A stretch of 5,902 bases of DNA. Origin: an uncultured Eubacteriales bacterium (GTDB lineage Bacteria > Bacillota > Clostridia > Lachnospirales > Anaerotignaceae). The stretch lies in NCBI GenBank assembly GCA_900548595.1, contig URLB01000117.1, positions 1 to 5,902 of the forward strand. Reading direction: 5' to 3'. The notes beneath the pieces are model-generated. The model was not told the origin of the DNA and made no database searches. It worked only from the letters and a program-made list of their open reading frames with translations. Made by a program: the position numbers and the translations under genes. This document shows, piece by piece, positions 1 through 5,738 of this stretch. The stretch's first letter is position 1. Each line of letters opens with the position of its first letter.

Positions 1-1
1 G

Positions 2-457
2 GCATTTAAGGAAATGCTTAAAGTTAATTCGGCCGTTGGATATTCTGTTATGGGAAAATACGCGGAAGCCATAGAAGTTATAAAGTCAGCTGATTTATCA
101 AAGCTTAATCCGAGCCATAGGGCGGTAGCCATAAATAATATTGCTCAATTTTCTTACTTTCTCGGAAGAGACGCGGACGGCACAAAATATGTGGAGGATA
201 ACTTCCAAGTTATGCAGAAGTATCTTTCAAATAAGAATTTTGCGGCAACATTTATGACTACATTCAGCTTTTATTACTACTTAAGGGGAAACAAAAGCAA
301 AGCTGAAAAATACACTGAAAATGTTATAGGATTTATAAAAAACTCCGGAAGCAGTTCGGAGGGAGATATGGTTATACTCCAAAAAATGAGCGATTTATTG
401 GAAAAAATAAAAGCTATGCCGGATCCTGAAGAAATATACGACGATGATAATGAATAA
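2..457 (+). CDS. TPR-like repeat protein, 3' portion (5' end outside window)
   Basis: The reading frame is open from the left edge through the first Met codon at 14 (the codons before it read Ala-Phe-Lys-Glu), and no ribosome binding site precedes that Met. I therefore treat this as the C-terminal part of a longer protein. The visible 151 residues look all-helical. They contain pairs of amphipathic helices with TPR-like features: a Gly-Lys-Tyr-x-Glu-Ala-Ile stretch near the start, then an Ala-x-x-Asn-Asn-Ile-Ala segment, then a Gly-Asn-Lys-x-Lys-Ala-Glu-Lys-Tyr stretch near the end. The protein finishes in an acidic tail rich in Asp and Glu. TPR folds usually mediate protein-protein contacts. 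Nothing here identifies a partner, and no signal peptide or membrane segment is visible in this part. The gene is convergent with perR and ends five bases before a strong hairpin. The TPR assignment rests on pattern alone and is moderate; function is unknown. Confidence 0.7.
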   Translation, partial: AFKEMLKVNSAVGYSVMGKYAEAIEVIKSADLSKLNPSHRAVAINNIAQFSYFLGRDADGTKYVEDNFQVMQKYLSNKNFAATFMTTFSFYYYLRGNKSKAEKYTENVIGFIKNSGSSSEGDMVILQKMSDLLEKIKAMPDPEEIYDDDNE

Positions 458-461
458 TAGA

Positions 462-493
462 ACAAACCGTCCTTTTATAAAAGGACGGTTTGT
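462..493. terminator. Perfect inverted repeat, likely bidirectional terminator
   Basis: A 15-base left arm (462-476) and its exact reverse complement (479-493) are separated by only two bases, so the practical hairpin has a CCGTCC/GGACGG core with a TTTTATAAAA top. It sits between the stop codons of the convergent TPR-like gene (457) and perR (504). The tract after the stem is only modestly U-rich in either direction (better toward the minus strand), so efficiency is uncertain. Position and perfect symmetry still make a shared terminator the best reading. Confidence 0.8.
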
Positions 494-503
494 CATGTAA
501 AAA

Positions 504-923
504 TTATTCCGCGCAATCTTCGCACAGACCGTAGAAAAACAGCTGCTCTTTATCAATATCATATTTGGTTTCATCGGATATTTTATTAACTATAGAGTTA
601 ATTTCATCGGAAACATTGATATTGATATCGCATACAGCTCCGCATTTTCTGCATATTATGTGAGGATGAAAGCTGGTATCATAATCATAATGAAGGCTTT
701 CTCCGTCAATACTAAGCACCTGTATAATTTCCGCATTTGAAAACGAATCAAGCGTTTTATATACAGTAGCAAGACTCATTGTGGGGTTGGTAGGCTCAAG
801 GGCTTTGAATATAGCTTCTGCTGTCGGATGAGCTTTTGTATTCATCAGCATATTCAAAATTGCGATACGCTGTGGGGTTACTTTCATACCCTTGGAGCGC
901 AGTAGTTCCTGAATAGTGCTCAT
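504..923 (-). CDS. perR: Peroxide-responsive repressor PerR (Fur family)
   Basis: This 139-residue protein has the normal length of a Fur/PerR metalloregulator. In this family an N-terminal winged helix binds DNA and a C-terminal domain dimerises. The winged helix shows Thr-Pro-Gln-Arg (16-19), His-Pro-Thr-Ala-Glu (32-36) and Ser-Leu-Ala-Thr-Val-Tyr (50-55). Aligned from memory with Bacillus subtilis PerR, all five regulatory-metal ligands are present with matching spacing: His32, Asp80, His86, His88 and Asp99 (His37, Asp85, His91, His93, Asp104 there). The structural zinc site is Cys91, Cys94, Cys134 and Cys137. An Asp at 99 is the PerR-type residue. PerR with Fe(II) senses H2O2 by oxidation of metal-binding histidines and derepresses oxidative-stress genes. 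The start is fixed by AAGGAG upstream. The gene stands alone, divergent from trmL, with a palindrome-covered promoter suggesting autoregulation. Cys98 is an extra cysteine. A general Fur or Zur role is less likely. Confidence 0.93.
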   Translation of the reverse strand: MSTIQELLRSKGMKVTPQRIAILNMLMNTKAHPTAEAIFKALEPTNPTMSLATVYKTLDSFSNAEIIQVLSIDGESLHYDYDTSFHPHIICRKCGAVCDININVSDEINSIVNKISDETKYDIDKEQLFFYGLCEDCAE

Positions 924-931
924 TTTATCAA

Positions 932-937
932 CTCCTT
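932..937 (-). promoter_or_regulatory. perR ribosome binding site
   Basis: Read on the minus strand this is AAGGAG, eight bases before the perR ATG at 923. It confirms that start codon; no competing in-frame start with a better site is visible. Confidence 0.85.
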
Positions 938-948
938 ATATAAAGGTA

Positions 949-975
949 AAGAATAATTATTCTTATATAAGAATA
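949..975. promoter_or_regulatory. Two overlapping palindromes, candidate PerR/Fur-family operator
   Basis: Positions 949-964 form a perfect 16-bp palindrome (core GAATAATTATTC). Positions 958-975 form a perfect 18-bp palindrome (core ATTCTTATATAAGAAT), sharing seven bases with the first. They cover the perR -10, start point and early leader. The GAAT/ATTC half-sites resemble those of PerR boxes (TTAGAAT-N-ATTCTAA type), but the spacing between half-sites is four bases in one and eight in the other instead of one. Binding by PerR is therefore an inference, supported by location more than by exact motif match. Confidence 0.5.
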
Positions 976-998
976 CTACATAAATACTAACAAGTCAA
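970..998 (-). promoter_or_regulatory. perR promoter (sigma-A type)
   Basis: On the minus strand the -35 hexamer TTGACT (993-998) is followed by a 17-base spacer and the -10 hexamer TATTCT (970-975). This predicts a transcription start near 963 and a leader of about 40 bases. The -35 matches consensus at five of six positions. The -10 lies inside an 18-bp perfect palindrome, so a repressor bound there would block RNA polymerase. Confidence 0.75.
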
Positions 999-1028
999 TA
1001 TTAAAATATTTTAATCGAAAAATAAACT

Positions 1029-1033
1029 GGAGG
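1029..1033 (+). promoter_or_regulatory. trmL ribosome binding site
   Basis: GGAGG lies seven bases before the ATG at 1041 and fixes the trmL start. I could not find a convincing -35/-10 pair for trmL in the spacer upstream. Confidence 0.85.
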
Positions 1034-1040
1034 AAAAATA

Positions 1041-1529
1041 ATGAATATAGTTTTACATGAACCGGAAATTCCTCAAAATACAGGAAATATATCAAGAACA
1101 TGCGCCGTAACCCATTCTACATTGCACTTAATAAAACCTTTGGGATTTTCGGTTGACGATAAGTACTTGAAAAGATCCGGACTTGATTATTGGCAATATT
1201 TAGACGTAAGATATTATGAAAATTTTGAGGACTTTATCGAAAAAAATCCGGGAGCAAGGATTTATATGGCAACAACAAAGGCAAAGCAAATATATACAGA
1301 CGTAAGTTATAGTGAAAATGATTTTATAATGTTCGGAAAGGAGAGCGCCGGAATACCGGAAGAAATATTGCTTAAGTATAAGGAAACAAGCATAAGAATT
1401 CCTATGTATGACGATTTAAGAAGCCTTAATCTTTCAAACTCCGTTGCAATAATATTATATGAAGCCCTTAGGCAGCAAGGATTTAATGGGTTGACTACAG
1501 AAGGACAGCTTCATAAATATAAATGGTAA
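1041..1529 (+). CDS. trmL: tRNA (cytidine/uridine-34 2'-O)-methyltransferase TrmL
   Basis: This 162-residue protein is a single SPOUT (trefoil-knot) methyltransferase domain of the usual TrmL length (about 155-160). Members use S-adenosylmethionine to methylate the 2'-OH of the wobble nucleotide 34 in tRNA-Leu isoacceptors and act as cytoplasmic homodimers. The family signatures are all present: the N-terminal Glu-Pro-Glu-Ile-Pro-Gln-Asn-Thr-Gly-Asn-Ile (7-17) followed by Ser-Arg-Thr-Cys, the Phe-Gly-Lys-Glu-Ser-x-Gly-Ile-Pro-Glu motif (about 97-106), and the C-terminal knot with Ile-Arg-Ile-Pro-Met and Arg-Ser-Leu-Asn-Leu-Ser-Asn-Ser-Val-Ala-Ile. In Bacillus this family was long called CspR. 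The gene is monocistronic here, divergent from perR and ended by a strong hairpin. The 117-bp shared spacer means PerR binding could touch its expression, though no trmL promoter was identified. No anomalies are visible. Confidence 0.95.
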   Translation: MNIVLHEPEIPQNTGNISRTCAVTHSTLHLIKPLGFSVDDKYLKRSGLDYWQYLDVRYYENFEDFIEKNPGARIYMATTKAKQIYTDVSYSENDFIMFGKESAGIPEEILLKYKETSIRIPMYDDLRSLNLSNSVAIILYEALRQQGFNGLTTEGQLHKYKW

Positions 1530-1535
1530 ATAACA

Positions 1536-1585
1536 AAAAGCAAGCTTTTTATGAGTAATTATTTGTTCATAAAAAACTTGCTTTT
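1536..1585. terminator. Long hairpin terminator between convergent genes
   Basis: A 19-base arm (1536-1554) pairs with 1567-1585 with a single C/A mismatch (1545 against 1576) around a 12-base AT-rich loop. In the plus direction the stem runs into CTTTTATTTATTATG, a U-rich tail, as expected of intrinsic termination of trmL. In the minus direction the same stem ends in a shorter CTTTTTG tract and can serve the regulator gene whose stop is at 1608. Confidence 0.85.
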
Positions 1586-1607
1586 ATTTATTATGAATTC
1601 TATTGAA

Positions 1608-3089
1608 CTATTTTGAAGTGGTTATTTCACTCAGTGATAACATTCGATATACCATTGCTCCGTATTGCTCCATAAATGGTTTCAGAGAGCATGCCGGATA
1701 GTTTTTACACATATCGGTATTTTTTATATCAGCTATACATTCTGTTATACCGTTGATTATAGGTTCGCTTAATATACTGTAAAATTGAGGCCCATAAGGT
1801 TTGTAAAATCTATCGACATTTTTTAAGAACAGTTTATTTGTATTATTATAAACTGAAAATTTTATATATTGATGCGAATATGGCATATCCTCATCATCAA
1901 TAATGTGAAAATTAATTTTATCATTTTTACCGCACAAATCGAGGACATGTTCAATATGCTTTTTTCTTTCCTCAATAGACATTCTGTAAACTATATCCGT
2001 AAAGTAAAACTCACCGTCTTCGATATATTTAATCAAGTCACTTTTTGTAATAAAAAAATCAAGAGTTTCTTTGTTAAAAAGATCTTCCCAAGTAACCATA
2101 AGGGTTCTTAACATCTTTTCGGTAGAACTGTCATATCCTTGTTCATAGGCGGCAGCTACTATATTATCTATAATTTCAGGTGGAAGAAGATATTCAAATC
2201 CTCTGGCAAGGAAAATCTGATAGTCATTAAATGCATAAAAGTTGCTTCTGTATCCGCTGGAAACAAGCTCGTCAGATGTCATTGACATTATAAGCATGTG
2301 ATGAATTTTAAATAAGGAATTTATTCTTGAGTAAATCAGAGACACCTTTTCGGGATCCGAGATAATAGATAACATTGATATCTTTCCTCTTTGGTCAAGG
2401 GAACACATAAGCGCAACTCTGTCTTTAAGAACTATAATATTTCTGTCTTTAAACGACGAATTTTCATAAAAATCAAAAGATACAAAATTAAAAGCGCTTA
2501 TTAGAAAATAAAGAGACAGATAATTTTCACTGCTGAGATTTATTGTACTCATACCGATTTTTACATGAATAGGGATATGTACGTCATAATTATTTGGAAA
2601 TCCGGTGCTATCTAATGCCGCGGCTATTGATACAGCATCAAGAGTACATAATATTTCTGCAGTATCCTCACAGCTAATAACCATCTGTTTGAATTCTGTC
2701 TCAAAATAATTTGCAATCTCGGATAGATTTAATAAAACCTTTGTCTGATAATCGGAACTTTTATCGGATTTTTTATCAAGATAAGCCTGGGTGCTTTTAA
2801 ATGCATCTTTAAGCGCTGTATAAAGATATGTTTGCAGCTGATCTTCAGCAACAACTACATTAAACTCCGAACAAAAGTTTTCCAGTTCTCCCTGTGAAAT
2901 TATTTCATCGGCAAAAATTTTTGAAAGACTTTTGTTTATCGGAGAAGATACCCTCGCCGCAGGAAGTTTTGACTTATTGCACCATTTGCTTATATAAGAA
3001 ACGTCATATCCTGCTGCGTCAGCAACGGTAGAGAGCTTTACGCTTGTAAATTTAATTAATTTTTTGAGTAAATTACCATAGTTTTCCAT
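1608..3089 (-). CDS. Large helix-turn-helix protein of unknown family, putative regulator
   Basis: I do not recognise this protein as a named family. From the chosen start it is 493 residues. Residues about 19-43 form an XRE-like helix-turn-helix (Leu-Ser-Thr-Val-Ala-Asp-Ala-Ala-Gly-Tyr, a turn, then Ser-Tyr-Ile-Ser-Lys-Trp with Asn-Lys-Ser-Lys-Leu-Pro after it), so DNA binding is likely. Residues about 60-140 look helical. The remaining ~350 residues look mixed alpha/beta with no motif known to me. Three cysteines near the end (about 451, 461 and 467) are spaced C-x9-C-x5-C. There is no signal peptide or clear membrane segment, so it is probably cytoplasmic. I chose ATG 3089 because AAAGGG (3099-3104) precedes it by nine bases, while an in-frame ATG at 3143 lacks a ribosome binding site and falls inside the gene's own promoter. 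It is divergent from the CoA-transferase operon and may control it, which is inference from position. Rare C-ending codons suggest low expression. Confidence 0.8.
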   Translation of the reverse strand: MENYGNLLKKLIKFTSVKLSTVADAAGYDVSYISKWCNKSKLPAARVSSPINKSLSKIFADEIISQGELENFCSEFNVVVAEDQLQTYLYTALKDAFKSTQAYLDKKSDKSSDYQTKVLLNLSEIANYFETEFKQMVISCEDTAEILCTLDAVSIAAALDSTGFPNNYDVHIPIHVKIGMSTINLSSENYLSLYFLISAFNFVSFDFYENSSFKDRNIIVLKDRVALMCSLDQRGKISMLSIISDPEKVSLIYSRINSLFKIHHMLIMSMTSDELVSSGYRSNFYAFNDYQIFLARGFEYLLPPEIIDNIVAAAYEQGYDSSTEKMLRTLMVTWEDLFNKETLDFFITKSDLIKYIEDGEFYFTDIVYRMSIEERKKHIEHVLDLCGKNDKINFHIIDDEDMPYSHQYIKFSVYNNTNKLFLKNVDRFYKPYGPQFYSILSEPIINGITECIADIKNTDMCKNYPACSLKPFMEQYGAMVYRMLSLSEITTSK

Positions 3090-3098
3090 AGACAATCG

Positions 3099-3104
3099 CC
3101 CTTT
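3099..3104 (-). promoter_or_regulatory. Ribosome binding site deciding the regulator start
   Basis: On the minus strand this reads AAAGGG, nine bases before ATG 3089. No comparable site precedes the longer in-frame start at 3143, so this site selects the 493-residue product. Confidence 0.7.
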
Positions 3105-3111
3105 ATAAAAG

Positions 3112-3136
3112 ATAGTAAGCTTTATATGTTTACTAT
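3112..3136. promoter_or_regulatory. Inverted repeat over the regulator's start point, candidate operator
   Basis: ATAGTAA (3112-3118) and TTACTAT (3130-3136) form a perfect 7-bp inverted repeat with an 11-base gap, centred on 3124, about where transcription should start. One arm overlaps the -10 hexamer. Two half-sites about two helical turns apart fit a dimeric helix-turn-helix repressor, possibly the encoded protein itself. This is inferred from geometry only. Confidence 0.4.
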
Positions 3137-3160
3137 AAACCATATAAAGGAATTTGTAAA
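3132..3160 (-). promoter_or_regulatory. Promoter of the large regulator gene
   Basis: On the minus strand TTTACA (3155-3160) and TATAGT (3132-3137) are separated by exactly 17 bases, each hexamer matching the sigma-A consensus at five of six positions. Transcription would start near 3125, giving a leader of about 35 bases before ATG 3089. The alternative ATG at 3143 would lie in the spacer and would not be transcribed from this promoter. Confidence 0.7.
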
Positions 3161-3173
3161 TGAAATTAGTTTA

Positions 3174-3230
3174 ATTCAATTGAATAAAATTGAAGAAATA
3201 TAACTAATATTGATTTCGTTTAACTTCAAT
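3174..3230. promoter_or_regulatory. Cluster of ATTGAA/TTCAAT half-sites upstream of the CoA-transferase operon
   Basis: A perfect 12-bp palindrome ATTCAATTGAAT (3174-3185) is followed by ATTGAAG (3189-3195) and its inverted copy CTTCAAT (3224-3230). The hexamer ATTGAA thus occurs four times in 57 bases, counting both strands. The last copy sits just beside the proposed -35 of the operon promoter. The arrangement suggests a regulator binding region, but short AT-rich motifs recur easily by chance in such DNA. Confidence 0.4.
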
Positions 3231-3247
3231 CCATATAGGTATATAAT
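3219..3247 (+). promoter_or_regulatory. Promoter of the CoA-transferase/crotonase operon
   Basis: A perfect -10 hexamer TATAAT (3242-3247) is preceded at 17 bases by a weak -35, TTTAAC (3219-3224, three of six consensus positions). The start would be near 3254, leaving a leader of about 75 bases. A good -10 with a poor -35 is typical of promoters that need an activator, which fits the half-site cluster immediately upstream. Confidence 0.55.
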
Positions 3248-3312
3248 TCAAAACAAGAGATGATTGTTAGTTAATTATTAAACAACAACATCAAACAGCA
3301 ACTATAAAAATT

Positions 3313-3318
3313 AGGAGG
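3313..3318 (+). promoter_or_regulatory. Strong ribosome binding site of the CoA-transferase gene
   Basis: AGGAGG, a full anti-16S match continued by two more G residues, lies ten bases before ATG 3329 and fixes that start. Confidence 0.85.
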
Positions 3319-3328
3319 GGAAACAGAC

Positions 3329-4885
3329 ATGAAGAAAGTAAAAGTACTTACGGCTGCAGAAGCGGTAATGCTGGTTAAAGACGGCGATACTGTATCTACG
3401 GGAGGATTTGTCGGAAGCGGCAGCCCGGAAAGTTTAACAAGAGCTCTTGAAAAGAGATTTTTGGAGACAGGTTCACCTAAAAATTTAACTCTTTTCCATG
3501 CGGCAGGACAGGGTAACAGAGACGGAAGCTCTTCCGATCATTTCGCGCATGAAGGAATGACAAAAAGAGTAATAGCAGGACATTATAATTTGGCTCCAAA
3601 CCTCGGACAGTTAATAATTGATAATAAAATAGAGGGCTATAATCTTCCGCAGGGCGTTATCAGCCAGATGTTCAGAGATATAGCCGGACATAAAGTAGGA
3701 ACTCTTACCCATGTTGGACTTAATACATATGTTGACCCAAGAATAGAAGGCGGAAAGCTTAACGATATTACAAAAGAAGATATTGTTGAGTTAGTAAATG
3801 TACTAGGTGAAGAGCGACTTCTCTATAAAGCAAGACCAATTGATGTCTGCTTCATCAGAGGAACATATGCAGATGAGGCGGGAAACATATCTCTTCAAAG
3901 AGAAGTAACACCATGCGATGCTACTTCTCTTGCACAAGCAACAAAAAACAGCGGCGGTAAAGTTATTATCCAGGTTGAAAAAGTTGTAAAAGCCGGAACA
4001 CTTGACCCGAAGCTTGTTAAAATACCCGGAATTTATGTAGACGCAGTAGTTGTAGGAACACCTGAAGAGCATGAACAGTGCTTTGGATGTGCATACGATC
4101 CTACTCTTACAGGAGAAGCAACAGCGCCTGAAGGAGCTGCGGCTGAAGTTCCTCTTTCAGCTAAAAAAATTATCGGAAGAAGAGCTGCTATGGAGCTTAC
4201 CGAAAATACAGTTGTAAATCTCGGTATAGGCATTCCGGAGTATATATCAATGGTTGCCAACGAAGAGGGAATCGGGGACTACATGACTCTTACTGTAGAA
4301 GCAGGGCCTGTAGGAGGCGTTCCTCTCGGAGGCTCACAGTTCGGAGCAGCTATAAATGCAGACTGCTATCTGGATCAGGGTTATCAGTTCGATTTCTACG
4401 ACGGCGGCGGAATAGACCTTGCTTTCCTCGGATTGGCTCAGGCAGATGAAGGAGGAAATGTAAATGTATCTAAATTCGGCCCGAGAATTGCAGGCTGCGG
4501 CGGATTTATCAATATAACACAGAATGCCAAAAAAGTTTTCTTCTGCGGTACATTTACAGCAGGCGGACTTAAAACAAGTATAAAAGACGGAAAACTTGTA
4601 ATTGATAAAGAAGGAAAAGAAATGAAACTCATCAAAGAAGTTGAGCAGATAACATTCAGCGGTGAGTACGCAAATAAAACAAACCAGCCTGTTAAATACA
4701 TAACGGAAAGAGCTGTATTTGAACTCAGAAAAGACGGAGTTTACCTTATAGAGGTAGCACCGGGAATCGACATCAAGACACAGGTAATCGACCTTATGGG
4801 ATTTGAGCCTAAGATTGACGGCGAAGTTAAACTCATGGACTCAAGAATATTTGAAGATAATTTAATGGGACTTAAAAACAATTAA
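3329..4885 (+). CDS. pct: Family I CoA-transferase, propionate CoA-transferase (Pct/YdiF) type
   Basis: This 518-residue cytoplasmic enzyme is the fused alpha+beta form of family I CoA-transferases. These move CoA from a donor such as acetyl-CoA to a carboxylate via a glutamyl-CoA thioester. The alpha-like half (1 to about 270) begins with Gly-Asp-Thr-Val-Ser-Thr-Gly-Gly-Phe-Val-Gly (19-29). The beta-like half has Asn-Leu-Gly-Ile-Gly-Ile-Pro-Glu (297-304) and Thr-Val-Glu-Ala-Gly-Pro-Val-Gly-Gly (322-330). Glu324 there matches the catalytic Glu324 of C. propionicum Pct as I recall it. The long stretch Lys-Phe-Gly-Pro-Arg-Ile-Ala-Gly-Cys-Gly-Gly-Phe-Ile-Asn-Ile-Thr-Gln-Asn (382-399) is also nearly identical to Pct. 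Length is normal. It leads the operon, 34 bases before the crotonase gene, so it probably supplies the CoA ester that the next enzymes use. Substrate cannot be fixed: propionate, lactate, acrylate, butyrate or an amino-acid-derived acid are possible. The gene symbol is by family resemblance. Confidence 0.93.
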   Translation: MKKVKVLTAAEAVMLVKDGDTVSTGGFVGSGSPESLTRALEKRFLETGSPKNLTLFHAAGQGNRDGSSSDHFAHEGMTKRVIAGHYNLAPNLGQLIIDNKIEGYNLPQGVISQMFRDIAGHKVGTLTHVGLNTYVDPRIEGGKLNDITKEDIVELVNVLGEERLLYKARPIDVCFIRGTYADEAGNISLQREVTPCDATSLAQATKNSGGKVIIQVEKVVKAGTLDPKLVKIPGIYVDAVVVGTPEEHEQCFGCAYDPTLTGEATAPEGAAAEVPLSAKKIIGRRAAMELTENTVVNLGIGIPEYISMVANEEGIGDYMTLTVEAGPVGGVPLGGSQFGAAINADCYLDQGYQFDFYDGGGIDLAFLGLAQADEGGNVNVSKFGPRIAGCGGFINITQNAKKVFFCGTFTAGGLKTSIKDGKLVIDKEGKEMKLIKEVEQITFSGEYANKTNQPVKYITERAVFELRKDGVYLIEVAPGIDIKTQVIDLMGFEPKIDGEVKLMDSRIFEDNLMGLKNN

Positions 4886-4904
4886 CATATATTTTTTATA
4901 AGAG

Positions 4905-4910
4905 AAGGAG
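4905..4910 (+). promoter_or_regulatory. Crotonase gene ribosome binding site
   Basis: AAGGAG lies nine bases before ATG 4920, within the 34-base gap after the CoA-transferase stop. No terminator or promoter is visible in that gap, so the two genes should be co-transcribed. Confidence 0.85.
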
Positions 4911-4919
4911 AGATTTATT

Positions 4920-5723
4920 ATGGCATTACTTGACTTAAAAGACAGCATTCAGTTCATCATTATCGAAGTTGAAGAAAACGGTACGGCAGTACTTACTCTG
5001 AACAGACCGAAAGCAAATGCTCTTTCAACAGAAATGCTCGGAGAAATTAAGACTGTATTTGAAGAAATCGCAAAAGATGACAGCGTTAAAGGCGTAATCG
5101 TTACAGCACCCGGCGAAAAATTCTTCGTAGCAGGAGCTGACATAAACGGATTCCTTGCACTTGACGCTATGGGCGGAAGAGAAGCTTCAAGATTTGCACA
5201 GAGTTGCTTCCAGGCAATCGAAGACCTTGAGAAACCTGTTATCGCTGCTGTAAACGGATATGCTCTCGGCGGCGGAAATGAAATCGCTATGGCATGTGAT
5301 ATCAGAATTGCAAGTACAAAGGCAGTTTTTGGACAGCCAGAAGTTAACCTTGGAATTATGCCTTGCTTTGGCGGAACACAGAGACTTACAAGACTTGTAG
5401 GAGCAGGAATTGCTAAAGAACTTATGTTTACGGCAAGACAGGTAAAAGCTGACGAAGCATACAGAATAGGTCTTGTAAACAAAGTTGTTGAACCCGAAGA
5501 ACTTCTTAATTCAGCAAAAGAAATGATGGCTACTATACTTACAAAATCTCCTCTTGGCGTTGCAGCATGTAAGGTTGCGGCTAACAAGGGTGGCGACCTC
5601 AGCATAGCTGACGGACTTAACCTTGAAGCTGACTTAAACGGACTTCTTTTCTCAACAGCTGACAAGAATGAAGGCGTAAGCGCATTTATCGAAAAGAGAG
5701 ACGCAAAATTTACAGGTAAATAA
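4920..5723 (+). CDS. crt: Enoyl-CoA hydratase / 3-hydroxyacyl-CoA dehydratase (crotonase)
   Basis: This 267-residue protein is a full-length crotonase, slightly longer at the N-terminus than clostridial Crt (about 260). It would reversibly dehydrate a short-chain (S)-3-hydroxyacyl-CoA to the trans-2-enoyl-CoA in the cytoplasm. The oxyanion-hole segment Ala-Gly-Ala-Asp-Ile (71-75) and Ala-Leu-Gly-Gly-Gly-Asn-Glu (115-121) are present. Both catalytic glutamates are conserved: Glu121 and Glu141 (in Gly-Gln-Pro-Glu), equivalent to Glu144 and Glu164 of rat mitochondrial hydratase. The C-terminal Ala-Phe-Ile-Glu-Lys-Arg is typical. One oddity is Cys149 in Met-Pro-Cys-Phe-Gly-Gly-Thr-Gln, where relatives I recall have Gly. 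It lies between the CoA-transferase and an acyl-CoA dehydrogenase, supporting a fermentative acyl-CoA pathway. The codons (CTT for Leu, ATC for Ile, TTC for Phe) suggest high expression. The chain length used is not determinable; the symbol is by family resemblance. Confidence 0.93.
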   Translation: MALLDLKDSIQFIIIEVEENGTAVLTLNRPKANALSTEMLGEIKTVFEEIAKDDSVKGVIVTAPGEKFFVAGADINGFLALDAMGGREASRFAQSCFQAIEDLEKPVIAAVNGYALGGGNEIAMACDIRIASTKAVFGQPEVNLGIMPCFGGTQRLTRLVGAGIAKELMFTARQVKADEAYRIGLVNKVVEPEELLNSAKEMMATILTKSPLGVAACKVAANKGGDLSIADGLNLEADLNGLLFSTADKNEGVSAFIEKRDAKFTGK

Positions 5724-5738
5724 TAGACGACACCCCAT

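Noticed and set aside
277..465. 62-codon minus-strand open frame overlapping the TPR-like gene
   Set aside because: It is a Ser/Phe-rich translation opposite an extended helical protein with no ribosome binding site. It is best explained as a shadow.
1869..2111. 80-codon plus-strand open frame within the regulator gene
   Set aside because: It has no ribosome binding site or recognisable motif, and it overlaps a long coherent minus-strand gene entirely.
3090..3143. Eighteen-residue N-terminal extension of the large regulator from an ATG at 3143
   Set aside because: There is no ribosome binding site before it. The ATG falls within the -35/-10 spacer of the gene's likely promoter, while the ATG at 3089 has AAAGGG nine bases upstream and begins just before the HTH region.
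3803..4701. Three minus-strand open frames of 75-89 codons inside the CoA-transferase gene
   Set aside because: They lie antisense to a gene with clear Pct-family motifs throughout and have low-complexity, Cys/Ser-rich translations. They are shadows.
4949..5665. Long (238-codon) open frame on the minus strand inside the crotonase gene
   Set aside because: It is an antisense shadow produced by the strong codon bias of the crotonase gene. The translation is Ser/Ala/Pro-rich with no domain, and the plus-strand gene has unmistakable catalytic motifs.
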